Origin: Alphaproteobacteria bacterium
GTDB lineage: Bacteria > Pseudomonadota > Alphaproteobacteria > Micavibrionales > Micavibrionaceae
Direction of reading: 5' to 3'
Length of the DNA stretch: 11,020 nt
Assembly: GCA_023301785.1 (NCBI GenBank)
Contig: JALZUF010000228.1
Location: forward strand, 1 to 11,020
Positions 1 to 7,406 of this stretch are shown here, piece by piece. The position numbers and the translations under genes are program-made. The notes beneath the pieces are model-generated. The model did no database searches and had not been told where the DNA came from. It saw only the letters and a program-made list of their open reading frames with translations. How positions within the stretch are numbered: position 1 is the stretch's first letter; each line of letters begins with the position of its first letter.

Positions 1-2270
1 AATAAACCCTTTACCCAGCCACCGACTGCGAAGAAAAAATAAACAAAAGGTAGGAAGGGCAACACATAATAAAGTAAAAACCCGATTGAAAGGCCAATTG
101 TTGCAATCGATACAAACATAGAAGAGGCTGCTTGTGCTGCTGCTCCCAAGTGCTGACTTAAAACACCTAAGGCACCACCACCAAATGATGAGGCCATGGC
201 CAACCCTAAGTTTTGTACAGAGCTATCAATTAATCCTTTACCAACAGTAGAGAGTTTAGCTAGTGGATTTATTGTTAAACGAATAGTCTCTCCACCTGCG
301 CCGTCAATATCATAAGTATCACGGATACTGAAGAGGCCATTTAACCCAAAGACGGCAACGATAGTATCCCAAAAAAAGTTTGCTGCACCACCTGAGCGAT
401 CACAACGCCAGTAACTATGTGATTGGTTAACAACACGATTATAATAATCGTCTTTAAATCCCTTTTTTGCCTCTATTGCTTGGTTTTGAGAAATGTTGGG
501 TTTAAACATTGTACAATCATCGAACGCACCATCAGTCTTACTTTTATCGTCGAGCAAAGCCTGAGTTACGATAGGACGTTTTTCAACGTTGGGCGGATTA
601 ATAACCGAACTTGTAAAAACACCATTAATTTCAGCAATACTATTATACCAAATACCTGCACCACCCCAGCCTGTATCGATTATATCGTCGCTAATTTCAA
701 ATCTCACATTTTGACGAACATTGTTAAATACAATGTTTTGGAAAAAAGTATTTATAAGGGTTATTCGGTCAATGACGCTTTGTTTAAATTCTGATGGCGG
801 TAAATAACTTGCTTCACAATTCCCTAAATCTACAGCAGTTCTTTCCCCATTTATTTCAACTTGAAGACCTGTTCGGAATACGGCATCGCATGGTTTTCTC
901 TCTGGATCAGCAGACACACCCCAAGCAATTCTTTCTGCAAGAACTTTTAATTCTTCCATGTAAAATAAAATATTAACAATTAAAAAATAGTATCTTTGTA
1001 TCTGTTCCGGACTGCTGAACCCCTCCGCATCATATTGTGTTTGATCTGTTAACTGGATAGGTAATTTAACTTCACCGCAATACGGCTTCATATTACCTGC
1101 ATATTCAGTTGCCTCAGATGTTTCTGCGCCAAAATATAAGGAAATATGTCCTTTAATTCCATTTTCTCGAGCATTTTCAACAACATCTTCGTAATTTGAA
1201 GTTCCCCTGTCCATAAATACGATTTGTGCAGGGTTTTGCAACACAAAGTAAGGCTCAATAATAATATCCTCTTGGGTCTCGTAAGCGGCCATACATGCCC
1301 GAATTGTTGCCATTCCTTCAACCAAGCCGGTTAAGTCTGGCGCGTTCGGTTGCGCAATTAAATTGGCTGTGCTTGATCCTAATGGATTTAAAGTGTTTTC
1401 ATTAAAACGAACCCAACCTTGACTGGCTAAGCCCGAACCTAATTTAGCGGCATAAAAGGCAATATATTGCGCGCCATTAAAACCATAATTTAAAGGAACA
1501 AGTAATCCAATAGCGATTACTAATCTGAAGGGAGCGTAAACATGGCTAAATCTCTGTCCAAAAGGGACACCAGTGTTAGCCGTTTCCCCTATAACAACGA
1601 TAACGTAATAAAGGAACACAATAACGGCGACAAAAAGAATAGCAAAATTATAAAATTTGAAAAGTAATTGCAGCCCTTGATGCATACCCGTCATTGCAGC
1701 TTCGCCAGTTGGACCATCTCCAGTGCCGCCATCTGCGCCTGCCCCTAAAGTTCCAAACATTGTTGGTAGACCAAACACTTCACGGATCATGTAAAAAGCA
1801 ATATCTTTATCGGGGTTTGGTGTATCAAATATACCATCGGGAATTCCACCGCCGCCCGCCCAAGCGTTGCCAGTAAACAAAAAGAAAATAAAGAACACAA
1901 ATTGTAAAACGAGCAGTACTAAGCCCGCTAAGATTGCAATAAAGATAAAGATTTGATCAATGTTATCTTTACTAAAAGTAACTTGATTGGCCGCTGCTGC
2001 AATAACTTTACGGATGCCAAATTTGCCAATATTTTCAGGTTTTGTGTAAGGGTGGTTCTGCGGAAGGATGCGAACTGTTTGATAAATAATAGCAATGAGA
2101 TAAGCTAAATAGCCAAAATTGTTACTAGCAAGGTTTTTAATTTCAGGGATAATTCCAGGTAATAAGGCATAAGAGAAAAAGCCACGCATTTTATTGTTGC
2201 CAGAAGACATCTCAGGAGGAGTGTGTCCCCCTGAATTTTTGTTGTTTGCCCCTGTTATATTTTCTGCCAT
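1..2270 (-). CDS. DotA/TraY-family type IVB secretion membrane protein, C-terminus cut by window edge
   Basis: The minus-strand frame is open from an ATG at 2270 to the left edge, giving 756 residues and no stop. Legionella DotA and plasmid TraY are polytopic inner-membrane proteins of the Dot/Icm (I-type, IVB) apparatus. Family membership is read mainly from the hydrophobic end of the visible part (about 716-756), with the motif LPFVYFFFAVGGWVKGL. Membrane segments are visible at about 107-133, 205-228 and 248-262. Between about 265 and 690 lies a large hydrophilic, probably periplasmic, domain in which I count six cysteines. About 105 mostly polar or mixed residues precede the first membrane segment, which ends in a signal-peptidase-like NAWA followed by glycines (135-141). 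The start has AAGGA three bases upstream (2274-2278). The gene lies 223 bp beyond ettA on the same strand and probably has its own promoter. The family call is confident; whether the system secretes effectors or conjugates DNA cannot be seen here. Confidence 0.85.
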   Translation of the reverse strand, partial: MAENITGANNKNSGGHTPPEMSSGNNKMRGFFSYALLPGIIPEIKNLASNNFGYLAYLIAIIYQTVRILPQNHPYTKPENIGKFGIRKVIAAAANQVTFSKDNIDQIFIFIAILAGLVLLVLQFVFFIFFLFTGNAWAGGGGIPDGIFDTPNPDKDIAFYMIREVFGLPTMFGTLGAGADGGTGDGPTGEAAMTGMHQGLQLLFKFYNFAILFVAVIVFLYYVIVVIGETANTGVPFGQRFSHVYAPFRLVIAIGLLVPLNYGFNGAQYIAFYAAKLGSGLASQGWVRFNENTLNPLGSSTANLIAQPNAPDLTGLVEGMATIRACMAAYETQEDIIIEPYFVLQNPAQIVFMDRGTSNYEDVVENARENGIKGHISLYFGAETSEATEYAGNMKPYCGEVKLPIQLTDQTQYDAEGFSSPEQIQRYYFLIVNILFYMEELKVLAERIAWGVSADPERKPCDAVFRTGLQVEINGERTAVDLGNCEASYLPPSEFKQSVIDRITLINTFFQNIVFNNVRQNVRFEISDDIIDTGWGGAGIWYNSIAEINGVFTSSVINPPNVEKRPIVTQALLDDKSKTDGAFDDCTMFKPNISQNQAIEAKKGFKDDYYNRVVNQSHSYWRCDRSGGAANFFWDTIVAVFGLNGLFSIRDTYDIDGAGGETIRLTINPLAKLSTVGKGLIDSSVQNLGLAMASSFGGGALGVLSQHLGAAAQAASSMFVSIATIGLSIGFLLYYVLPFLPFVYFFFAVGGWVKGL

Positions 2271-2359
2271 TGATCCTTAAAATTTTCTATCTTATTGTTT
2301 CTAATGCCTTTTTATTGTGCAAATATTTCCATAAATAAAACATGATTTCTCTATTATGA

Positions 2360-2376
2360 ATTATATCACAAGTGAT
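2360..2376 (-). promoter_or_regulatory. Candidate promoter -10 with abutting palindrome upstream of the dotA-like gene
   Basis: On the minus strand, positions 2365-2360 read TATAAT, about 90 bases before the dotA-like ATG. A perfect 12-base palindrome with a 2-base centre, ATCAC-AA-GTGAT (2365-2376), sits directly upstream and shares one base with it. No good -35 lies at 17 bases; the nearest is TTGGTA at a 19-base spacing. The palindrome would occupy the promoter spacer, as an operator might, but short palindromes are common in AT-rich DNA. No known regulator site is recognised. Confidence 0.35.
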
Positions 2377-2460
2377 CTTAATGATACCAATTTGAACAAA
2401 AGGAGGGATTTCCACATCAGTAGAAATATAATAACATATTGATTATAAACGAATTATTAA

Positions 2461-2498
2461 GTTAAGAAAATTTATTTATTTTCTTATTTTTTCTTAAC
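2461..2498. repeat. AT-rich inverted repeat overlapping the ettA stop codon
   Basis: GTTAAGAAAA (2461-2470) is repeated inverted as TTTTCTTAAC (2489-2498), with 18 bases between. The right arm contains the ettA stop codon at 2494-2496. An alternative 8-bp pairing uses 2463-2470 and 2479-2486. It could be part of a weak 3' end structure for ettA, but the stem has few GC pairs and is not followed by a U-run on the minus strand, so a classical intrinsic terminator is not supported. Confidence 0.4.
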
Positions 2499-4173
2499 TC
2501 GCTTTTTGTAAAGGTTTGTATTTTAAACGCTCTGGTGTGTCAGAATCTTGGCCTAAACGGCGTTTTCTATCAGCTTCGTAATCTTCATAATTGCCTTCAA
2601 ACCAAACAACCTCCGAATTGCCTTCAAAAGCGATAATATGAGTGGCTAGACGATCTAAAAACGCACGATCGTGAGATATAATGACCGCACAACCTGGAAA
2701 ACGCTCTATCGCTTCCTCTAAAGCGGATAATGTCTCTGTATCCAAATCATTTGTCGGCTCATCGAGAAGCAAGACATTTGCTTCGCTCTTAAGCATTTTG
2801 GCCAAGTGGACGCGATTTCTTTCACCACCAGAGAGTTGAGACATCTTTTTCTGTTGATTCGGACCACGGAAATTAAACGCAGAAACATAAGCGCGAGACT
2901 GCATTTCAATTTTACCAAGCTTTAAGAGGTCGTTTCCGTCTGAGATTTCTTCCCAAACATTCTTATTAGGATCTAAATTATCGCGACTTTGATCCACGTA
3001 ACCTAATTTAACAGTATCACCTACGTCAAATGTACCTTGGTCTGGTTTCTCTAATTGGGTGATCATTTTGAAAAGTGTGGTTTTACCCGCACCATTCGCA
3101 CCGACAATACCCACAATACCGCCAGCTGGAATTTTAAAAGATAAATCTTCTATTAACATCCTGTCCCCGAATGATTTTTGTATATTCTTCGCTTCGATAA
3201 CCAGATCTCCAAGGCGTGGAGGGGTTGGAATTACAATTTGAGCAGTACGAACTTCTTGCTTTTCACTATCCATGAGCATTTGATCATAGGCCGCGATACG
3301 CGCTTTGGACTTGGATTGGCGCGCTTTGGCCCCTTGCCTAATCCAATCTAACTCTCTTGAAAGTGTTTTTTGACGAGCGGCTTCTTTCTTATCTTCCATA
3401 TCCATACGCGACGCCTTCGCTTCAAGGTAAGCGGAGTAATTTCCTTCATACGGAATGCCCTGACTACGATCGACTTCCAAAATCCAACTGGTTACGTTAT
3501 CTAAGAAATAGCGATCGTGCGTCACCATAATGACTGTACCTGTATATTCAGCTAAATAGCGTTGAAGCCATGCGACACTTTCGGCATCTAAGTGGTTTGT
3601 TGGCTCATCGAGTAGCAATAAATCTGGTTTTTCTAATAAGAGGCGGCAAAGGGCAACGCGGCGTTTTTCTCCTCCTGATAACTTTGTGACGCCAGAATCC
3701 TTCGGAGGGCAGCGCAAGGCATCCATAGCCATTGTGATTGTACGCTCAAGTTCCCAACCATTTGCGGCGTCAATTTTAGTCTGAAGTGTACCCATTTCTT
3801 CCAATAGGGCATCCATGTCACAATCAGGATCGGCCATTTCACCACCGATAGCGTTGTAACGGTCAATATCAGCCTTTACGTCACCCATAGCTTCCATGAT
3901 GTTTTCAAAGACAGTTTTATTTTCGTCTAATTCTGGTTCTTGTTGTAGATAACCAATACGAACACCATCCGCGGCCCAGGCTTCTCCTTGGAACTCTGTA
4001 TCAACACCAGCAATGATTTTGAGTAGCGTTGATTTACCAGCACCGTTTGGCCCTAGAACACCAATTTTTGCACCAGGCAAAAAGCTGAGTGTTACGTCAT
4101 TTAAGATCGTTTTTCCACCAGGCCAAGTTTTGCTAAGACCCTTGATAACGTATGAATATTGATATGATGCCAT
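2494..4173 (-). CDS. ettA: ABC-F translation factor EttA (energy-dependent translational throttle)
   Basis: This 559-residue soluble protein carries two ABC ATPase domains and no membrane segments. EttA binds the ribosomal E site and gates entry into the elongation cycle according to the ATP/ADP ratio. Domain 1 has Walker A GPNGAGKST (41-49), signature LSGGEKRR (165-172) and Walker B with catalytic glutamate, LLLLDEPTNHLD (185-196). The insertion at about 90-140 fits the short EttA 'arm' that contacts L1. A basic linker, WIRQGAKARQSKSKARI, joins the domains. Domain 2 has GANGAGKTT, LSGGERNR and DEPTNDLD. Length and order match E. coli EttA (about 555 residues), and the C-terminus lacks the extension of Uup. 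The start at 4173 gives the expected N-terminus, although upstream AAGG lies about 12 bases away, so the ribosome site is weak. It is divergent from the terA-like gene across a 105-bp gap. The identification is strong. Confidence 0.95.
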   Translation of the reverse strand: MASYQYSYVIKGLSKTWPGGKTILNDVTLSFLPGAKIGVLGPNGAGKSTLLKIIAGVDTEFQGEAWAADGVRIGYLQQEPELDENKTVFENIMEAMGDVKADIDRYNAIGGEMADPDCDMDALLEEMGTLQTKIDAANGWELERTITMAMDALRCPPKDSGVTKLSGGEKRRVALCRLLLEKPDLLLLDEPTNHLDAESVAWLQRYLAEYTGTVIMVTHDRYFLDNVTSWILEVDRSQGIPYEGNYSAYLEAKASRMDMEDKKEAARQKTLSRELDWIRQGAKARQSKSKARIAAYDQMLMDSEKQEVRTAQIVIPTPPRLGDLVIEAKNIQKSFGDRMLIEDLSFKIPAGGIVGIVGANGAGKTTLFKMITQLEKPDQGTFDVGDTVKLGYVDQSRDNLDPNKNVWEEISDGNDLLKLGKIEMQSRAYVSAFNFRGPNQQKKMSQLSGGERNRVHLAKMLKSEANVLLLDEPTNDLDTETLSALEEAIERFPGCAVIISHDRAFLDRLATHIIAFEGNSEVVWFEGNYEDYEADRKRRLGQDSDTPERLKYKPLQKAS

Positions 4174-4201
4174 TTTAAATCTAACCTTTATTTTTATGAT
4201 G

Positions 4202-4240
4202 CATTACTATGCAACATCAATGATTTAGCATATAGTAATG
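4202..4240. promoter_or_regulatory. Inverted repeat in the ettA / terA-like divergent promoter region
   Basis: CATTACTAT (4202-4210) and ATAGTAATG (4232-4240) are perfect 9-bp inverted arms 21 bases apart, centred in the 105-bp space between two divergent genes. The right arm region contains TATAGT on the plus strand (4231-4236) and the left contains CATAGT on the minus strand (4211-4206), so the arms may be mirror-image -10 elements, or a bidirectional operator. No convincing -35 was found for either direction. Confidence 0.4.
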
Positions 4241-4278
4241 AAAAAGCAAATCCGTCTAGAAAAATAACGTGAGTTTTA

Positions 4279-5058
4279 ATGTCAGATTCAGGTAATTCCT
4301 CCAAAAATGCCCTATTAGAAGCCACGCGGTCGCGTGCTGATTTTTCGGATCATGCTGAATCTTGGGGTGCAGCAGGTTATGTGAGCCCTTATGATGATGA
4401 CCAATCAGCCGATTTTTTGTCACAACCTGGTCAAACAGCTATTGTGAACCCAACCAGAGAAGGTATTCGTGATTTTGAAATTGGTGTGGCATGGGATCAG
4501 ATTGACGCAGTACCATCTGCCGGCGAAAAGAAGGGATTTTTTAAGAAAATTTTAAAACCCACAAGACCTAAAATGTTAGCACCTAAGAAAAAGGGTGTGG
4601 ATTTGGATGTGGGTTGCTTATATGAACTAAATAATGGCAGACGCGGCGCAATCCAAGCTTTCGGTAATATGTTTGGTTCATTAAGTGAAGAACCTTATAT
4701 CCAATTATCAGGCGATGAACGAACGGGTGAAGCTGAGGGAGAAGATGAACTTATAAAAGTAAACGGTAAAAAATGGGAAGAATTCAAACGTATTGTCATT
4801 TATATTTACATTTATGAGGGCGCTGATAATTGGGATACGGTAAAACCGCAGGTACAAGTTCGTGTTCCTGAAGAGCAACCAATGATTGTTTCGTTGAATG
4901 CTAGAAAAGAAAAGCTAGCTTTATGCGCTGTTGCTGGTCTAGAAAACATACGCGGTGGTATTAAAATGACAAATTTCATGGAGTATTTTCCAGGGCATGC
5001 TGAGATGGACCGTGCTTTTGGCTTTGGCTTAGAATGGGATGAAGGAACAAAAACGTAA
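4279..5058 (+). CDS. TerA-like protein with one TerD-type calcium-binding domain
   Basis: The protein is 259 residues, soluble, with no signal peptide or membrane segment. From residue 66 it follows the TerD fold: strand IGVAWD (68-73), VDLDVG (107-112) and the acidic loop GDERTGEAEGEDE (145-157), which matches the calcium-site loop of TerD proteins. The C-terminal part (YFPGHAEMDRAFGFGLEW, about 237-254) resembles TerA rather than TerD or TerE. The first 65 residues are polar and probably disordered. A lysine-rich insert (about 84-105) separates the first strand from the LDVG strand; in the TerD gene downstream this spacing is only about ten residues. E. coli TerA is longer (about 385 residues), so this is a short form. 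A weak GTGAG precedes the start. It leads a three-gene cluster with 42 bp before the antiporter. Ter proteins are linked to tellurite, phage and membrane stress phenotypes; the exact role here is unknown. Confidence 0.8.
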   Translation: MSDSGNSSKNALLEATRSRADFSDHAESWGAAGYVSPYDDDQSADFLSQPGQTAIVNPTREGIRDFEIGVAWDQIDAVPSAGEKKGFFKKILKPTRPKMLAPKKKGVDLDVGCLYELNNGRRGAIQAFGNMFGSLSEEPYIQLSGDERTGEAEGEDELIKVNGKKWEEFKRIVIYIYIYEGADNWDTVKPQVQVRVPEEQPMIVSLNARKEKLALCAVAGLENIRGGIKMTNFMEYFPGHAEMDRAFGFGLEWDEGTKT

Positions 5059-5100
5059 CTTAGAATATTAGGTTATTGTTATTTTTAAAGTAGGAATTTT

Positions 5101-6123
5101 ATGATTTATACAAACGAAGAAATATTGGTTTTATCTATAGGTGCCCTTGGATTGGGTATGTACCTTTTGTTTAAGGGGGGTAATTGGACCATTGATGCAT
5201 CCACTTTTATTGCTAGAAGATTTGGTATATCCCCACTTGTCATTGGTTTCACAGTGGTTGCATTTGGAACATCTCTTCCTGAATTAATTGTCTCTATTAA
5301 TGCAAACTTATCCAACTCTCCAGGGATTGCGATTGGTAATGTTATTGGCTCTAATATTGCAAATATTCTTCTCGTTATTGGTATGACTGCATTTTTTGCA
5401 ACATTACATGCTGTCCCGCGTGAGATTATTCGTGATGTTGTTATGATGTTGGCGTCGTCAGTTTTGATGATGTTCTTAATGTTATACGGCGCGATTAGTC
5501 AAACAGCTGGAACAGGCATGATTGTTATTTTGATTGCTTACACACTTTGGCAATATTTCATGGCATCTAAAGGTAAAATTAGTGTTGAGGAAGTTGATTC
5601 TCCTGAATATAAAAATCTGTTTTATGGTGTTATATTTTTACTGCTCGGTTTAGTAGCGATTGCATTAGGCGCAGAATTCTTAGTACGTGGCGCAAAAGTT
5701 AGTGCGACAATTATTGGCGTTCCAGAAGATGTTATTGGCTTAAGTGTGATTGCGTTGGGGACATCGTTACCTGAATTGTCGACGTGTATCGCGGCAGCTT
5801 TGAAAAAACAATCAGACATTATTATTGGTAATATTTTAGGATCAAACGTTTTTAATATTCTTATGATTTTGGGAATTACTTCAATGATTAAACCGATCGA
5901 TAATTCTGCGATTGCACATCAGGTTATTACACTTGATATGTGGATCATGTTTGGTGTGTCTGCTTTGTTTTCTATACTCTTGTTGGTTTATAAAAAGATC
6001 ACAAAACCAATTGGTGTCGTCTTTGTTGCAGGCTATGTATTTTATATAGGTTTGATTTATGCATTATACCTGCAAGATGATATTAAAGATATGACTGTCG
6101 ATGCTGTTGCGGCTACGAGTTAA
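5101..6123 (+). CDS. CaCA-family calcium/sodium antiporter (YrbG-like)
   Basis: This 340-residue polytopic inner-membrane protein is typical in length for bacterial YrbG-type exchangers, which commonly export Ca2+ in exchange for Na+. Two inverted alpha-repeats carry the ion-binding signatures: GTSLPE (56-61) with GNVIGSN (79-85), and GTSLPE (220-225) with GNILGSN (243-249). The conserved glutamates E61 and E225 are both present, so the transporter looks intact. About ten hydrophobic segments span the sequence, with a short polar stretch around 155-170 between the halves. The ATG at 5101 follows TAGGA with short spacing, a good ribosome site. It lies 42 bp after the terA-like gene and 14 bp before terD, so one transcript is likely. 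The ion partner (Na+, K+ or H+) cannot be settled from sequence. The context suggests that its activity or substrate is tied to the calcium-binding Ter proteins. Confidence 0.93.
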   Translation: MIYTNEEILVLSIGALGLGMYLLFKGGNWTIDASTFIARRFGISPLVIGFTVVAFGTSLPELIVSINANLSNSPGIAIGNVIGSNIANILLVIGMTAFFATLHAVPREIIRDVVMMLASSVLMMFLMLYGAISQTAGTGMIVILIAYTLWQYFMASKGKISVEEVDSPEYKNLFYGVIFLLLGLVAIALGAEFLVRGAKVSATIIGVPEDVIGLSVIALGTSLPELSTCIAAALKKQSDIIIGNILGSNVFNILMILGITSMIKPIDNSAIAHQVITLDMWIMFGVSALFSILLLVYKKITKPIGVVFVAGYVFYIGLIYALYLQDDIKDMTVDAVAATS

Positions 6124-6137
6124 TTAAGGATACCAAT

Positions 6138-6812
6138 ATGAACGACGCTTACGATGATACAGGTGATGATGCTGACTTAGACTATTTGGAGGAACTTCCA
6201 GACGTGGCAAGTGCCTATGAGCCGCAAAATAAAATCATCACAGGTGAAGAGATTAATGTCACTTTAAAAGATCCTACACTTAATCAAATTCAAGTTGGTG
6301 TCGGTTGGGATTTGAAAAAGTTTGATGCTAAGCCACTTGATCTGGACGTAAGTATTTTTCTTTTGGGCGTGAATGGGAAGACGCGTGTTGATGAAGACTT
6401 TATCTTTTACAACAATATGACGGGTTCTGACGGAGCGGTTAAACACCTTGGAGATAGCCGTACTGGCGCTGGTGAGGGTGATGACGAAATCATGATGATG
6501 GAGTTGAATAAACTCCCTTTTGATATTTCAAAAATAAGTTTTGTACTTTCAATTTATGACATGGAATACGAAGGTTATGATTTTTCTATGGTTAAAAATG
6601 TCTACTTCAGAATTGTGAATCAAAACACGCAGCACGAAATTTTTCGTTACGAGCTAGATGAAGAATTGACAGGTAATGAAGGTCTGGTAATTGGTAACTT
6701 GGAACGTATCGGTGCTGAATGGATCTTTACGGCAGTTGGCGAAACTGTTGACGGCGGTCTTGGAAAAATAGCAGATGATTATGGGATCGTTGTTCTAGAG
6801 AATATGAAATAG
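6138..6812 (+). CDS. TerD-family calcium-binding stress protein
   Basis: The protein is 224 residues with no membrane segment. A strongly acidic N-terminal tail (1-25, rich in Asp and Glu) precedes a complete TerD domain: VGVGWD near 54-59, LDLDVS (67-72), FYNNMTGSDGAV, and the calcium loop HLGDSRTGAGEGDDE (103-117), then YDMEYEGYDFSMVKN and a C-terminal GEWIFTAVGE-like strand (here AEWIFTAVGE). TerD-domain proteins bind Ca2+ through the Asp-rich loops and are thought to act near the membrane. All the loop acidic residues are intact. It is the last gene of the cluster, 14 bp after the antiporter, with AAGGA seven bases before the ATG. Its stop lies only 5 bp from the stop of the convergent hypothetical gene, leaving no room for a terminator. 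TerD, TerE and TerZ cannot be told apart here. Confidence 0.92.
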   Translation: MNDAYDDTGDDADLDYLEELPDVASAYEPQNKIITGEEINVTLKDPTLNQIQVGVGWDLKKFDAKPLDLDVSIFLLGVNGKTRVDEDFIFYNNMTGSDGAVKHLGDSRTGAGEGDDEIMMMELNKLPFDISKISFVLSIYDMEYEGYDFSMVKNVYFRIVNQNTQHEIFRYELDEELTGNEGLVIGNLERIGAEWIFTAVGETVDGGLGKIADDYGIVVLENMK

Positions 6813-6817
6813 ACTGA

Positions 6818-7366
6818 TTATTTGCCCATCCCACCTTTCATGCCCAAAAGTGCTTGTGGTTTGATTTTAGGGGCTTTACTACTCCCACCTTGGGAGTTGT
6901 CGCTTAATCTATCTTTTTTGTTCATCTCGCGCTCATAAATAGCATCAATATCTGGAATTTTTTCCATTTTTAACTCTGTGACGCATGCGTTAAAGAAGCT
7001 CACGGCTTTTGCCTCCCACCCATGTACGCTATCGCCTTTATTTTCGTTTTTTACGCGAGCGATCTTAACGTCCCATTTCCCGGCTGTAGCAGGTTTTGCC
7101 AATAGCCAGAAAACCTGTTCAATCGGTTTTTCGTCACCTGTTGGATTATCTCGCATAATCTGTAACTCTGCCTCTAATTCATCAGCATCGCTATTCATAC
7201 GAACTTCAGCGCTACAGGAGAGGCCGCTGTCTGAGGCCGATGATCCATCACCACTTTCTTCGTCTTCTTCTTCGTCACCATAAGCCGACCATGGGCACGT
7301 TTCGTAAGCGGATAATATATATCCGACACCTAGGTGATCCATTAAATCTCTAAGAGGCTCTCTCAT
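6818..7366 (-). CDS. Hypothetical acidic protein, 182 residues
   Basis: I do not recognise a family. The protein has no membrane segment or signal peptide. An N-terminal part (1-30, including ETCPWSAYG) is followed by an acidic, Ser/Gly-rich run (31-50) that is probably disordered. A likely folded region follows (60-135), with alternating charged and aromatic residues (EQVFWLLAKP, GWEAKAVSFFNACV). A polar tail ends in KIKPQALLGMKGGMGK. Cysteines are at 24, 51 and 128, not in a metal-binding pattern. It lies 40 bp downstream of xseA on the same strand, so co-transcription is plausible. There is also a TATAAT on the minus strand (7378-7373) only six bases before the ATG, which would give a nearly leaderless message, or a short leader if translation starts at Met9. 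No Shine-Dalgarno is visible. The antisense reading frame is Ser-rich and looks like a shadow. Confidence 0.7.
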   Translation of the reverse strand: MREPLRDLMDHLGVGYILSAYETCPWSAYGDEEEDEESGDGSSASDSGLSCSAEVRMNSDADELEAELQIMRDNPTGDEKPIEQVFWLLAKPATAGKWDVKIARVKNENKGDSVHGWEAKAVSFFNACVTELKMEKIPDIDAIYEREMNKKDRLSDNSQGGSSKAPKIKPQALLGMKGGMGK

Positions 7367-7406
7367 AGTAATATTATACGTTATATTGTGTCATTAGCCT
7401 AATAAC

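Noticed and set aside
423..976. Two plus-strand open frames (423-794 and 794-976) with overlapping stop and start
   Set aside because: They lie antisense within the open DotA/TraY frame, have Ile/Thr/Asn-rich composition without domain features, and lack ribosome sites. The minus-strand frame encodes a recognisable family.
2401..2408. AGGAGGGA, a strong Shine-Dalgarno-like sequence on the plus strand
   Set aside because: No ATG, GTG or TTG follows at a usable distance with an open frame, so it is probably chance.
2461..2498. Inverted repeat as a Rho-independent terminator for ettA
   Set aside because: The stem is almost all A-T, overlaps the stop codon, and has no trailing U-run on the minus strand. 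Kept only as a repeat.
4279..6812. Calling the cluster a tellurite resistance operon
   Set aside because: Only TerA-like and TerD proteins are present; TerB, TerC and TerZ are missing and the membrane partner is a calcium antiporter. The family name does not establish the phenotype.
6978..7283. Plus-strand open frame of 101 codons opposite the hypothetical gene
   Set aside because: It is Ser-rich because it reads the complement of an acidic, Ser/Gly-rich region, and has no ribosome site or fold signature.
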